The translations under genes were made by a program, and so were the position numbers. DNA of 64,000 nt from Planctomycetota bacterium (GTDB lineage: Bacteria > Planctomycetota > Phycisphaerae > SM23-33). The stretch is taken from contig DAOVZK010000004.1 of assembly GCA_030635145.1 (NCBI GenBank), positions 34,673 to 98,672 on the forward strand. The letters run 5' to 3'. The notes beneath the pieces were generated by a model. The model was given only the letters and a program-made list of their open reading frames with translations, had not been told where the DNA came from and ran no database searches. Below are positions 19,613 through 30,070 of the stretch, one piece after another (the first letter of the stretch is position 1; each line of letters begins with the position of its first letter).

Positions 19613-19803
19613 AATATCCAATATCCAACACGGAATGTCCAGTTTTCAAGGACAGAGCATCGTTGCTGCTCTTTTTTTCTTTTTCGCCCTGAGGGCTAAA
19701 CAATCCTTCGCAGATAAAAGATTAATCAACAAATTCAGAGGAGAATATTCTTAATTTCTCTTTCCTTCATCAGTTGGATATTCCGTGTTGGATATTGGAT
19801 ATT
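19613..19803. repeat. MITE-like element with 24-bp perfect TIRs (copy 1)
   Basis: AATATCCAATATCCAACACGGAAT (19613-19636) / ATTCCGTGTTGGATATTGGATATT (19780-19803). Confidence 0.85.
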
Positions 19804-19900
19804 CATTTTTACCTACAGATTCCGGTGAAGAACCTTTTTAATTTGGTTCATTCGGGATTTCCATGGATGAATCTCATAATCCAATATCCAGGGAAATAAT

Positions 19901-21367
19901 TTACGCCGTGTACGTGCTCGCCGTGATGTTTCCACCCGTGCCCGTCCAGTTCGTGTGGAAGAATTCGCCACGCGGTTTGTCCAGACGTTCGTAGGTGTGT
20001 GCACCGAAGTAGTCACGCTGTGCCTGCAGCAAGTTTGCCGGTAGGCGTTCGCTACGATAACCGTCATAGTATGCCAACGCACTGCTGAAGGCAGGGGTTG
20101 GGATGCCGACGGTAATGGCACGCTTGACGGTTTCGCGCCATGCGGGTTGGCAGTCTTCGATAACGGCGCGGAAGTAGTCGTCCAGCAGCAGATTTTCCAG
20201 CTGCGGGTTTTTGTCGAATGCGTCGCGGATTTTTCCGAGGAACTGCGAGCGAATAATGCATCCGCCACGCCACATCAGTGCGATTCCGCCGTAGTTGAGG
20301 TTCCATTTGTATTCCTTGGCAGCTTCTCGCATGAGCTGATAACCCTGTGCGTAGGAAACAACCTTCGATGCGTAGAGTGCTTTGCGGATATCGGCGACGA
20401 CTTGTTTTTTGTCCCAGTCGCTGGTGTTGGCTTCGGGGCCGTTGAGAACCTTCGATGCTTTGACACGTTCGTCTTTCATCGCGCTTAAGCAGCGTGCGAA
20501 GACGGCCTCGCCGATAAGCGTCAACGGTTGGCCGAGATCCAATGCGGTAATGCCCGTCCATTTACCGGTGCCTTTTTGCCCAGCTGTGTCGAGAATCACA
20601 TCAACCATCGCCTTGCCCGTTTCGTCGTCGTCCTTGGCGAGGATGTCGCGGGTAATTTCGATGAGATAGCTGTCAAGTTCGCCTTCGTTCCATTCGGCGA
20701 ACACTTCGCTCATTTCCTGCGGGGTCATTCCGAGTCCGCTCATCATCTGGTAGGCTTCGCAGATCAGCTGCATGTCGCCGTACTCGATGCCGTTGTGAAT
20801 CATCTTAACGAAGTGACCCGCACCGCCTTCTCCGACCCAGTCGCAGCAAGGTTCGCCCGTATCAGACTTCGCCGAGACGCTCTGGAAAATTTCCTTCACG
20901 TGCTCCCATGCCGCCGGTGAACCACCGGGCATGATGCTTGGCCCGCGACGTGCGCCTTCCTCGCCACCAGAAACGCCCGTTCCGATGAACAGCATGCCTT
21001 TGTCTTCGACGTATTTGCAGCGGCGGATGGTATCGTTGAAGTTGCTGTTGCCACCGTCGATGATAATGTCGCCTTCTTCGAGGTGGGGCAGTACGGCGTC
21101 GATGAACTTGTCGACTGCGTCACCGGCCTTTACCAGCAACATTACGCGGCGAGGCCGTTTCAGCGAGGCGACGAATTCTTCAATGCTGTGAGTACCGATG
21201 ACGTTGGTGCCCTTAGCTTCGTTTTCCATAAATGCGTCGACTTTTGCGACGGTACGGTTGAACACGGCGATCGTAAAATCATGATCGTTCATGTTCAGCA
21301 CGAGGTTTTGACCCATGACGGCGAGTCCGATAAGACCTAGGTCTGCTTTTGCTTCTGACATTTTCAA
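19901..21367 (-). CDS. gnd: 6-phosphogluconate dehydrogenase (decarboxylating)
   Basis: 488 aa; '[23 protein letters not shown]', '[21 protein letters not shown]', '[18 protein letters not shown]', 'QKGTGKWT', '[10 protein letters not shown]'. Confidence 0.96.
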   Translation of the reverse strand: MKMSEAKADLGLIGLAVMGQNLVLNMNDHDFTIAVFNRTVAKVDAFMENEAKGTNVIGTHSIEEFVASLKRPRRVMLLVKAGDAVDKFIDAVLPHLEEGDIIIDGGNSNFNDTIRRCKYVEDKGMLFIGTGVSGGEEGARRGPSIMPGGSPAAWEHVKEIFQSVSAKSDTGEPCCDWVGEGGAGHFVKMIHNGIEYGDMQLICEAYQMMSGLGMTPQEMSEVFAEWNEGELDSYLIEITRDILAKDDDETGKAMVDVILDTAGQKGTGKWTGITALDLGQPLTLIGEAVFARCLSAMKDERVKASKVLNGPEANTSDWDKKQVVADIRKALYASKVVSYAQGYQLMREAAKEYKWNLNYGGIALMWRGGCIIRSQFLGKIRDAFDKNPQLENLLLDDYFRAVIEDCQPAWRETVKRAITVGIPTPAFSSALAYYDGYRSERLPANLLQAQRDYFGAHTYERLDKPRGEFFHTNWTGTGGNITASTYTA

Positions 21368-21881
21368 GTATCTCCTTCGATTTTTCTGATCAGTGTGATC
21401 GTCTAATTGTCTAATTGTCTAATTGTTCAAACCCCGCGAAGATATTTCCGGAGTGGTATTCTCTCTACAATACACCGCAGGAAACGGGTAGTTTATGGGC
21501 GGTTGCGCTCTTTATCAAGCTGAATTTGCGTATGACCACAAATGGGCCGATAGATTGCATGCGGGTTCAATTATTCAGGACGATTGTTCAACGAGCATTG
21601 GGCAAAATGTAGCGTTGATTTATCTGCGCCTTGTACGGCGTACACCCTAATTTATTGATTAAATGCGGCCGATAACCCACGAACCATCCTCGACGAATCC
21701 GGTCTCTGTTTCCACTCGGAGCGGTGAAATGACCTGAGATATTGTTTTTTGGGGATGTTCTGTACTTACCGGGGATGAACTTTGGGCAAAAAAGTTAATG
21801 TTTAACAGCTATGTAGTGTCGATAAAGATCAGGTGAGTGTGCGGGTCTGCGCCCGGATACTACGGTTGCATTGTAAACGAG

Positions 21882-22733
21882 ATGAGAAAAATGAATCTAA
21901 AACAACAAAAATGGTTTTGGATCAGTGTACTTCTGGTCGCTGCGATTATGTCGTCGTCGGGTTGTTATAACCCCGAGGCGGTGAGGGAGTTCCTGCAGGA
22001 ACCTCGCATTCCTGTTGCTACTATGAACTATCGCGTTTTTCCTCCGGACGTTCTGCTGATAAGTTCCGAGAATATGGTCGAGTTGAAACCCGAGCTTGGG
22101 CGAAGGGGGCTTACAGTTCCGGTTCGCCCGGACGGTAAGGTTAACCTTCCGCTGCTGGGCGAGGTGTTTGTGGCTGGTATGACCATCAAGGAAATCGAGC
22201 GTGCCTTGCTGCGTGCTGCGGCGAAGTATTATTCCGAGGCGACGTTGGCGGTTGACATTATCGGGTACAACTCGCAGAGCTATTACGTTTTCGGGCAGGT
22301 GCAGTCGCCTGGTCGACTTCGATGGACCGGCCGCGATACGCTGCTCGACGCGCTGTCTAAGACGATATACCTCGACACGGCCTGGCCGGAACGAATCATA
22401 ATCGTTCGTGGTGATTCACCGCAGGACGGTGGGTATTATCCCGGTAAAAATACAATGAAGTACACGATGACCGGCAAGCGATACGAGCGGCAGGGTCGCC
22501 CGCGTAAGAAGATGGTCATCAACGTTTACGCGATGGTCAGAGAGGGCGACTTGTCGAACAATATTCTGCTCATGCCGAACGATATTGTTTACGTGCAACG
22601 TAATCCATTCGCGACTGTGGCGTTCTGGATGTCGCAGCTCAAGGCGCCTGTCAGCGAAGCCAGAGGTGCTATAACCGACTGGCGAGCAATTGTGGACAAA
22701 AATACCGACGATAGTGTGTGGGTAAGTAACTAA
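21882..22733 (+). CDS. Polysaccharide export outer-membrane lipoprotein (Wza/OPX, Poly_export + SLBB-like)
   Basis: Lipobox 'MSSSGC'; 'VRPDGKVNLPLLGEVFVAGMTIKEIERAL', 'YYVFGQVQSPGRLRWTGRDTLLDAL', 'NDIVYVQRNPF'. Longer ORF starts at 21837. Confidence 0.88.
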   Translation: MRKMNLKQQKWFWISVLLVAAIMSSSGCYNPEAVREFLQEPRIPVATMNYRVFPPDVLLISSENMVELKPELGRRGLTVPVRPDGKVNLPLLGEVFVAGMTIKEIERALLRAAAKYYSEATLAVDIIGYNSQSYYVFGQVQSPGRLRWTGRDTLLDALSKTIYLDTAWPERIIIVRGDSPQDGGYYPGKNTMKYTMTGKRYERQGRPRKKMVINVYAMVREGDLSNNILLMPNDIVYVQRNPFATVAFWMSQLKAPVSEARGAITDWRAIVDKNTDDSVWVSN

Positions 22734-22764
22734 TAACCAGACCGAGTCTATCGACCTTTAAAAT

Positions 22765-24396
22765 ATGCCTGAAACTGCAAAAAAAATTACACCACGCGAC
22801 ATAATGCGAATAATCTACGGAAGGCGGTACGTGTTCCTGATTTCGTCGGCGTTGTTTGCGATTTTGGTGTTTCAGGGTGCCCAGAAGGGGATATCGAAAA
22901 AATATACGGGCATGGCGAAGTTAGAGCGGCGGAGTGATATTACGGTTGATAACGAATCGTCGCGCGGGGCAGAGTCTTTTGCGACGCTCAAGCGTACGCT
23001 GGTTCAGGAACTCATCGGCCCGGGGGCACTTTCCGATCTTATCGATCATCTCAAACTCACAGCTGGTCTGCCTCGGGAAAATGGAATTCTTACTTCCAAG
23101 GGCCAACGCGAAAAGCACCGGATTATCGAAAAGATCCGTGCCGGGTTAAGCGTAAAATTTGCGGTTCAATCTGAAACCGTGGACATAGTCGTTATTACAT
23201 ATACCGGCACTAATCAGCAGCAGGTTCCGGATGTGCCGAATTTTCTCGTCAAGCGATACATTGATTCTTCGCAGGAGGCGGTGAAAAAGCGATTAAAGGC
23301 CAGTCAGGATTATCTCACAAAGCGTCTTGGCGACACAAGCAAGGAACTCGCGAGGCTTGAGTCTCTTAAGACTGAATTTGAAGCCGAGAACGTCGGGATG
23401 ACGGGCGATTCGCCAGCGTACCTTGCCGAGCAAAAACAAAAAGCCATGATGTTCCTTGAGATCGAAGAAGCCAAGCTCACCGACGCCCAAAAGAAACTCG
23501 CCCAACTCGAAGCCATCCAAGAAGGTGGTGATTCCACAGAGAAAATCTACGGGCCTAACCCGGCGGTCCAAAGACTCAGCACAGATTTGCGAGTTTATCA
23601 GGATGAGCTGGAAAGGTCGATTTCGTTGAGGCATATGACCGAAAAGCATCCCACGGTTATCGCTTTGCGTGCCAGCATTGCGATGGTTAAGAGACAGCTG
23701 CAAAAAACCAAACCGCAGATTCTCTTGCAGACGGTTTACAGCACGGCTGAGGGGTTAGAGTCGCTGCTAAGCCAACTCGCCGCCGCCCAGGCAGACGTCG
23801 AAGCACTTGCCAAACGCGTCGAGTACCGAAAAATAACCGTAAACGAGCTCAAACGCCTGCTGGGTCAATATCCAGGGGTTCACAAGCGATATGTGGTTAT
23901 CGAAACAGAGTACAAGGAAATCAAAGACCTCACCGACACCTACCGCCGCAAGCTTCGCGACGTGACCGACAAAATGCACGCCGAGGCAGAAGACCGCCGA
24001 ACACTACTTACCCAGGTAAGAATGGCTGAGATGCAGTACATTCCCTCGTCGCCGAAACTGAAAATGCTTTTCGCATTTGCGATTATCGGCGGATTGGGCG
24101 TTGGCGGCGGATTGGCGTTTTTGTTGAGCATAATGGATCCGAAAATCAGCGACATCGACCCGCTGTCACAGGAATTTGACATGCCTGTTTTTGGAACGAT
24201 AAGCGAACTTACAACTGTCGGGGTGCGAGCCAAACGCAAACTGCGTAAGATTATTCTGATTCCTACAATTTCCGTGGTGCTGTTTGTCGTGCTGGTAATT
24301 TCCGCGATTACCACATACTGGTGGTTGCTCATCCCCGACGAATACGCCATGTGGCAGGATGCACCTATAGGATATTTGTTTGAAAAATTGCTTTGA
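22765..24396 (+). CDS. Chain-length determinant (Wzz/GumC-like) protein
   Basis: 543 aa; N- and C-terminal TMs flanking a long coiled coil; 'SSPKLKMLFAFAIIGGLGVGGGLAFLLSIMDPKI'. Confidence 0.85.
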   Translation: MPETAKKITPRDIMRIIYGRRYVFLISSALFAILVFQGAQKGISKKYTGMAKLERRSDITVDNESSRGAESFATLKRTLVQELIGPGALSDLIDHLKLTAGLPRENGILTSKGQREKHRIIEKIRAGLSVKFAVQSETVDIVVITYTGTNQQQVPDVPNFLVKRYIDSSQEAVKKRLKASQDYLTKRLGDTSKELARLESLKTEFEAENVGMTGDSPAYLAEQKQKAMMFLEIEEAKLTDAQKKLAQLEAIQEGGDSTEKIYGPNPAVQRLSTDLRVYQDELERSISLRHMTEKHPTVIALRASIAMVKRQLQKTKPQILLQTVYSTAEGLESLLSQLAAAQADVEALAKRVEYRKITVNELKRLLGQYPGVHKRYVVIETEYKEIKDLTDTYRRKLRDVTDKMHAEAEDRRTLLTQVRMAEMQYIPSSPKLKMLFAFAIIGGLGVGGGLAFLLSIMDPKISDIDPLSQEFDMPVFGTISELTTVGVRAKRKLRKIILIPTISVVLFVVLVISAITTYWWLLIPDEYAMWQDAPIGYLFEKLL

Positions 24397-24521
24397 TTAG
24401 GATACGACTCCGAATTTTGAACGGAATGATAACTGGATGTTTTAAATGGAGCGATAATTTGAAGTAGCGGAAACGTTATTTAAACGAAACGACAACCTAA
24501 AGAAACAGAAACGTTATTTAA

Positions 24522-26168
24522 ATGTACTTGGAATTTTACAAACTGAATGAACTACCTTTTTCGCTGACGAGCGAAGAGAAGTTTTTCTACGAAAGCCCCG
24601 TCCACGCCGAGGGTCTTGCGAATATCATCTACGCCGTGCGAAATTCCAAAGGGTTTGTTGTGCTTGCGGGCGATCCGGGAACGGGTAAGACGTTTCTGCT
24701 GAACATGATGGCTAATCGTTTGGGTACTCATTCTATTGTCATTCCGATTTCCAGCTCACTGCGAAACGGATTGCAGCTGTTCAGGGATATCAGCACGCAA
24801 CTTGGGATGCGGTTGGATAAAGATACCGACGAGGACACGCTGCGGTACGAAGTTGAGCGGCAGATCGTGAGGATGGCGAATCGCGGGCGACTTTTGGTGA
24901 TAACAATCGACGAGGCACAGGAGCTGACGGAAGGTATACTGCAGGAGTTGCGTTCGCTGAGCGTGCTGGAGCAGTCCGGTAAGCATGCCGTTCAGATAGT
25001 GCTTGCCGGTGAACCGCAGCTGCTGGAAAAACTCAAGAGCGATCCCAAATGGGAGGGCATCCAGCAGAAGGTGGCTCTGTGCTACCAGCTGGGACATCTC
25101 TCGCAGGAAGACACGTCGGAGTATATCGATTTTCGACTGAACGTAGCTAGCGGCGAGGAAACGCAAGTTGATTTTGCACCCGACGCCCGCGAAGAAATCT
25201 TCAAATCCAGCGACGGTATCCCGCGAGTTGTTAACGTGCTTTGCGACAACGCGCTGCTGACGGGTTTTACGGAATCGACGCATACGATTGACGCGGGAAT
25301 CGTAAAAACCGTCGTCGAAGATATGGCATTTTGGGGTACGCCGTTTGCCGGTGGGGGCGATGGTGAGGGCGACGCAGTCCAGCCGGGCGTCAAATCAGCC
25401 AAGCCGCGAATGACTCCGCACGAAATTCTCGCCGCTGCCCAGGAAATGCCCGTTTCGCAAAGCGCCACACCTGAGGTTTCCGTCACAGCTATCGACTCCA
25501 GGATAAAAGGTTCGGAACTGCTCGTCACGCAGCAGGATCGCGGTGGATACATTGCAGAAGAGTATCGTGCCTTGCGAACGAATCTGTTGGCAGTGGCTGA
25601 TGACGAAAAATTCTGCTACGTCATAACCTCCCCGGAACAGGGCGACGGAAAAACGCTGACGTCGATAAACCTTGCGATGGTGATGCTCGAACGTTTGGAC
25701 TATCGTACGATTCTGGTCGATTGCGATTTGCGGCGGAACAACATGGCGTCGTATTTTGACGCCCCGGATTCGCCTGGTCTCGCGGAAGTTTTGCGCGGCT
25801 CGGCCAGCCTCAAAGAAGTAATCCAATCGACGCCGTATCCGAATTTGTTTTTCGTCCCAGCCGGTAAGGCAGCCCCCGCAGAAATCGGCGAACTCGTCGG
25901 TGGACCTGAAATGGTGGACGTAATCGCCGAACTTCGCCGCAGCAACGACTACATCCTTATAGATACCCCGCCGATAAATCGATTCCCCGACGCCGGAATG
26001 ATCGGTCTGGCAGCTGGGGATGCACTAATCGTCGTACAGAAGGGAAAAACCCACACAGAGGCGGCCCGCAAGGCAGTACGGCTGCTGCACGCGGCGAACG
26101 TGCACGTCGGCGGGTTCATCTTCACCAGTTGGAAACACACACTACCGCAAATGACCTATAATGTATGA
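24522..26168 (+). CDS. Fusion of ExeA/GspA-like AAA ATPase and CpsD/CapB-type BY-kinase-like ATPase
   Basis: N-half 'MYLEFYKLNELPFSLTSEEKFFYES...GDPGTGKTFLLNMM...ITIDEAQEL'; C-half 'EEYRALRTNLL...TSPEQGDGKTLTSINLAMVML...TILVDCDLRRNN...YILIDTPP'. Confidence 0.88.
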   Translation: MYLEFYKLNELPFSLTSEEKFFYESPVHAEGLANIIYAVRNSKGFVVLAGDPGTGKTFLLNMMANRLGTHSIVIPISSSLRNGLQLFRDISTQLGMRLDKDTDEDTLRYEVERQIVRMANRGRLLVITIDEAQELTEGILQELRSLSVLEQSGKHAVQIVLAGEPQLLEKLKSDPKWEGIQQKVALCYQLGHLSQEDTSEYIDFRLNVASGEETQVDFAPDAREEIFKSSDGIPRVVNVLCDNALLTGFTESTHTIDAGIVKTVVEDMAFWGTPFAGGGDGEGDAVQPGVKSAKPRMTPHEILAAAQEMPVSQSATPEVSVTAIDSRIKGSELLVTQQDRGGYIAEEYRALRTNLLAVADDEKFCYVITSPEQGDGKTLTSINLAMVMLERLDYRTILVDCDLRRNNMASYFDAPDSPGLAEVLRGSASLKEVIQSTPYPNLFFVPAGKAAPAEIGELVGGPEMVDVIAELRRSNDYILIDTPPINRFPDAGMIGLAAGDALIVVQKGKTHTEAARKAVRLLHAANVHVGGFIFTSWKHTLPQMTYNV

Positions 26169-27217
26169 GCCAGCAACCCCAACAATCCCCGCTCGACATT
26201 CGCCCCTGCAACATCGCTGATTGCGCAGAGTGGGATTCTTACGTCCGCTCGAAACCCGAGGCCACTGTCTTTCACACCGCCGCCTGGAACGAGAGCGTCC
26301 GCAAAGCATACGGGCACGAACCGCGGAATTTGGGGGCATGGGCGAATGGCAAGTTAGTCGGGGTCTTACCGCTGTTTGAAGTCAAAAGCGTTTTCGTCGG
26401 AAAGGTGCTGGTGTCGATTCCGTACGCGACTTACGGTGGGGTGGTGGCCGACACTTCCGAAATCGCACAAGCGATTCTGACAGAAGCTCAAAACATCGCC
26501 AGGCAGCATGACATCGAATATCTCGAATTGCGAAACCGCGAACCGAGTGGTTTTGATTTGCCGGTAAATGATCGCTACGACACCTTCCGCCAGCAACTAC
26601 CCGAAAATCCGCAGGATATTTTGCCGTCGCTGCCGAAAAAGGCCCGCGCCGCCGCCCGCCACGGACTCGAAGAGTTCACCGTCGATATCGACAGCAAATG
26701 GCTGGATACGATTTACGATTTGTATTCGATTACGCTGCGGCGGTTGGGGTCGCCGAACTACAGCAGGAAATTTTTCCGCCAGCTGCAAACCCAATTCGGC
26801 GACGATTGCGTCTGTCTCGTTGTCTTAAAAGATGGCAAACCCGTGGCTGGTGTCGTCAGTTACGTTTTTCGCGATGAGCTGGTGGCGTATTTTTCCGGTT
26901 CGATCCCCGGAGCCTCCCGCACCAACGCCAGCAACGTGATGTACCTCAAACTCATGGAGCATACGGTTGAGCGTGGGTTGCGATGGTTCGATTTTAATCG
27001 CACACGCCGCGACAACAACGGCCCGCATGCATTTAAGCGGCACCTCGGATTTACGCCCACACCGCTGTGCTACCAGACGTGGCTGAACAAAACTCAGGAG
27101 CTGCCTAACCTTTCGCCGAGCAACCGCAAATTCGCGGCGGCTGGTAAGGTGTGGCGGAAAATGCCGCTGTGGTTTACGAAAGCGGCGGGCGGAAAAATTA
27201 CAAAGTGGATTCCCTGA
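26165..27217 (+). CDS. FemAB/GNAT-type protein, PEP-CTERM/XrtA-system-associated type
   Basis: 350 aa; overlaps the previous stop; 'IRPCNIADCAEWDSYVRSKPEATVFHTAAWNESVRKAYGHEP', 'YFSGSIPGASRTNASNVMYLKLMEHTVERGLRWFDFNRTR'. Confidence 0.8.
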   Translation: MSQQPQQSPLDIRPCNIADCAEWDSYVRSKPEATVFHTAAWNESVRKAYGHEPRNLGAWANGKLVGVLPLFEVKSVFVGKVLVSIPYATYGGVVADTSEIAQAILTEAQNIARQHDIEYLELRNREPSGFDLPVNDRYDTFRQQLPENPQDILPSLPKKARAAARHGLEEFTVDIDSKWLDTIYDLYSITLRRLGSPNYSRKFFRQLQTQFGDDCVCLVVLKDGKPVAGVVSYVFRDELVAYFSGSIPGASRTNASNVMYLKLMEHTVERGLRWFDFNRTRRDNNGPHAFKRHLGFTPTPLCYQTWLNKTQELPNLSPSNRKFAAAGKVWRKMPLWFTKAAGGKITKWIP

Positions 27218-27265
27218 ACGAAGTTTTTAGGCAAGTAGGCTTTGTAATATTTAAAATTAAAACTG

Positions 27266-27462
27266 AATATCCAATATCCAACACGGAATTTCCAACCGAT
27301 GAAGGAGGGAGCTTCTTTTCTGTCATCCTCGCGAAAGCGGGGATCCAGGAAATGTAGAAACGATGTGGGAAAGCTCTGGATCCTCGATCGGGGTCGAGGA
27401 TGACGAAGAGGCTCTTGCCTTGGACATTGGAATTAAAAATTCCGTGTTGGATATTGGATATT
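27266..27462. repeat. MITE-like element with ~25-bp TIRs (copy 2, opposite orientation to 19613-19803)
   Basis: AATATCCAATATCCAACACGGAATT (27266-27290) / AATTCCGTGTTGGATATTGGATATT (27438-27462); contains a nested palindrome at 27321-27404. Confidence 0.85.
27321..27404. repeat. GTCATCCTCG...CGAGGATGAC palindromic element nested in the MITE
   Basis: tgtcatcctcgcgaaagcggggatccagg ... ctggatcctcgatcggggtcgaggatgac. Confidence 0.75.
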
Positions 27463-27483
27463 GAAATTTTTATATAATGATAC

Positions 27484-28731
27484 GTGCGGTTCTTAGTCAA
27501 CTTTTTGGAAGTGAGCCAAGCAAATTTGAAAAAGTTACTATACATTTCGCATCGGTTGCCGTTTCCCCCCGACAAGGGCGAGCGGGTGCGTGCGTTTCAA
27601 GAGATTCGTGCTTTGAGCGAGCGGTTCGACGTTACCGTCGCTGCCCTGTGTCATAATGAATCTGACCGCCGGGCGGCTGGGGAATTGTCAAAGTGTTGCA
27701 GCAAGCTCATTACTGCTTCGATAAAGGGCAAACCGAGCTTGCTTCGGGCAGGTGCAGCAATGATGCTTGGCAAAAGTCTCAGCGAAGTTTTTTTCCACAG
27801 CAGTGAACTTATGCGAAAAATTCGCGCCGCCTCGAAAGATACCCCGTTTGATATTGTGGTGGGATATTCGTCTGTGATGCTGCCGTACGTGCTGCAGGCC
27901 GACGCCCTCGCGAGAGTGATGGACATTGTTGATGTAGACAGCGACAAGTGGGAGCAATACGCCGCAAAGGCGCGGTTCCCGATGAGCTGGTTGTATCGGC
28001 GCGAGGCGAAAAAAGTGCGCCGCCTGGAGCAAACGGCACTGAAAAAATGCAGCGCCGCCGTCGTTGTAACCCAGCGCGAAAAAAATATGCTGGGCGATTC
28101 GCAAAGCGCTGTGCATGTGATATTCAACGGGGTTGATTGCGATTATTTTTCACCGGATAGCGTTTCGCCTGCGGATATAGGCCCGCACGGATTAGTGTTT
28201 ACCGGCACGATGGACTACAAGCCAAACGTCGACGCGGTCTGCTGGTTCGCCGCCGAAATTTTCCCCACGATTAAAGCGAAGATTCCCGATGCGACGTTTA
28301 CGATTGTCGGGCGGAACCCCAAACCCGCCGTGCAGCGATTGACGGAGGTCGAGGGCGTAACCGTTACCGGCACTGTTGCAGATGTCCGCGGATACCTCTC
28401 CGCCGATGGGGCCATCGCCGTGTGCCCCATGCGTCTTGGATGCGGGGTGCAGAACAAGGTACTCGAAGCGATGGCGATGCAGCGGGCGGTGGTTACGAGT
28501 CGCGAATCGGTCGGCGGATTAGACGCCGTCGATGGTACGCATCTGGTGGTTGCCGATACCCCCGAAGACTGGACGCGAGAAATTCTGCGACTGTTTGCTG
28601 ATGCAGCAGCTCGCGAGAAAATCGCCCGCGCCGCGCGCGAATTCGTCGCGCAAAATTACACGTGGGCAGGGCGGTTGGGGCCGTTGGTGAATTTATGCGA
28701 TGAGCTTTCGCAGCAGGGGGGCGAGCGATGA
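27484..28731 (+). CDS. Glycosyltransferase, TIGR03087-like (PEP-CTERM/XrtA system-associated sugar transferase)
   Basis: 415 aa; 'LLYISHRLPFPPDKGERVRAFQEIRALSERFDVTVAALCHNESD', 'GLVFTGTMDYKPNVDAVCWFAAEIFP'; true start probably internal. Confidence 0.82.
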   Translation: MRFLVNFLEVSQANLKKLLYISHRLPFPPDKGERVRAFQEIRALSERFDVTVAALCHNESDRRAAGELSKCCSKLITASIKGKPSLLRAGAAMMLGKSLSEVFFHSSELMRKIRAASKDTPFDIVVGYSSVMLPYVLQADALARVMDIVDVDSDKWEQYAAKARFPMSWLYRREAKKVRRLEQTALKKCSAAVVVTQREKNMLGDSQSAVHVIFNGVDCDYFSPDSVSPADIGPHGLVFTGTMDYKPNVDAVCWFAAEIFPTIKAKIPDATFTIVGRNPKPAVQRLTEVEGVTVTGTVADVRGYLSADGAIAVCPMRLGCGVQNKVLEAMAMQRAVVTSRESVGGLDAVDGTHLVVADTPEDWTREILRLFADAAAREKIARAAREFVAQNYTWAGRLGPLVNLCDELSQQGGER

Positions 28732-29870
28732 TCGAAGGTAAAACCATCCTGTGTTTCGCCAGCGGGTATGACGCACCACCGACCAGCAAGCATCACGTAA
28801 TGCACCTGCTGGCCGAACGCAACACCGTGCTATGGATAAATTATCACGCATCGCGAAAACCATCGGCCAGCGCGTCGGATATGGGATATGTCGCACAAAA
28901 ATTGCGGGAGGTTTTTCGCGGCGTGCAAAATCCGCGAAAGAATCTTTACGTTCTCACTCCGCTAGTGCTTCCGCTGCCAGGTGCCGGATTCGCCAAGCGA
29001 ATCAATCGTATGCTGCTGAAACGTCAGATTCGCAAAGTGCTGCGAAAAATTTCTGGCGGGGCATTGCAGATATGGTCGTTCGCACCGGATGTGGGATATC
29101 TTATAGATGCGTTTGCCCCCGAGAAGGTCGTTTACTATTGCGTGGACGATTTTGCGAACTTCACCGGTTACGATGCCCAGCAGGTTTTGCGCGATGAGCG
29201 AGAGCTTGCGGAAAAGTCGGACTTGGTTGTGACGACATCGCAGCAATTGCAGGACAGCAAGGCGGGGCTGAACCCGAACACCATTTGCGTTCCGCACGGT
29301 GTGGATTACGACCATTTCGCAATGGCTTGCACGGAAACTGTTCAAATTCCCGACGATTTGAAAGAAATTGCTAACCCCCGTGTCGGATTTTTCGGGCTGA
29401 TCCGCGATTGGGTCGATCTCGATTTGCTCGCAGAAGTGGCACGCAAACGAAGCGACTGGAACATCGTGCTGCTGGGCGATTCGGACATCGATCTCGCACC
29501 GTATCGCGAAATTCCCAACATGCATTTTCTCGGGAACCGACCCTACGCGGAACTGCCGAATTATTGTGCGGGATTCGATGTTGGAGTGATTCCGTTTGTG
29601 CTAAACGAGTTGACGGCGGCGGTGAATCCGATCAAGTTGCGGGAGTATCTCGCAGCTGGGCTTGAAGTTGTTTCGACGCCGCTACCGGAAGTGCAGAAAT
29701 ATTCTCCGCCCGTACGAATCGCCGCGACCGCGGATGAATTCGTAAAAATGATAGCCGCCGCGCTCGCCGCCGACCCGCAAATCGCAAAGCAATACGCCGA
29801 CAATATGAAAAATGAAAAATGGGAATCGAAACTCGAAAAAATTTCACATAGTCTAAATCCGAAACATTAA
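28728..29870 (+). CDS. Glycosyltransferase (GT4-like)
   Basis: 380 aa; overlaps previous stop; 'VPHGVDYDHF', 'FFGLIRDWVDLDLLAEVARKRSDWNIVLLG', 'NPIKLREYLAAGLEVVSTPLPE'. Confidence 0.8.
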   Translation: MIEGKTILCFASGYDAPPTSKHHVMHLLAERNTVLWINYHASRKPSASASDMGYVAQKLREVFRGVQNPRKNLYVLTPLVLPLPGAGFAKRINRMLLKRQIRKVLRKISGGALQIWSFAPDVGYLIDAFAPEKVVYYCVDDFANFTGYDAQQVLRDERELAEKSDLVVTTSQQLQDSKAGLNPNTICVPHGVDYDHFAMACTETVQIPDDLKEIANPRVGFFGLIRDWVDLDLLAEVARKRSDWNIVLLGDSDIDLAPYREIPNMHFLGNRPYAELPNYCAGFDVGVIPFVLNELTAAVNPIKLREYLAAGLEVVSTPLPEVQKYSPPVRIAATADEFVKMIAAALAADPQIAKQYADNMKNEKWESKLEKISHSLNPKH

Positions 29871-30006
29871 ATCCGAAATCCTAAACAATATCGAATTTTC
29901 AAAATCCAAATTTTCAAAACAAAAATGTCAGAATCATCAATTGTAATCATTTCAGATTTTGACTATTTGAATTTCGCATTTGTTTAGAAATTAGCATTTC
30001 GAGTTT
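29853..30006. repeat. AT-rich imperfect palindromic element (copy 3)
   Basis: 'aaatccgaaatcctaaacaatatcgaattttcaaaatccaaattttcaaaac...tatttgaatttcgcatttgtttagaaattagcatttcg'. Confidence 0.6.
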
Positions 30007-30070
30007 GTTTTTATGTCTCGTGGCAAAAAAAACGGGAATTTTTGCAGCTTAATTACCGAATAGTATAGTA

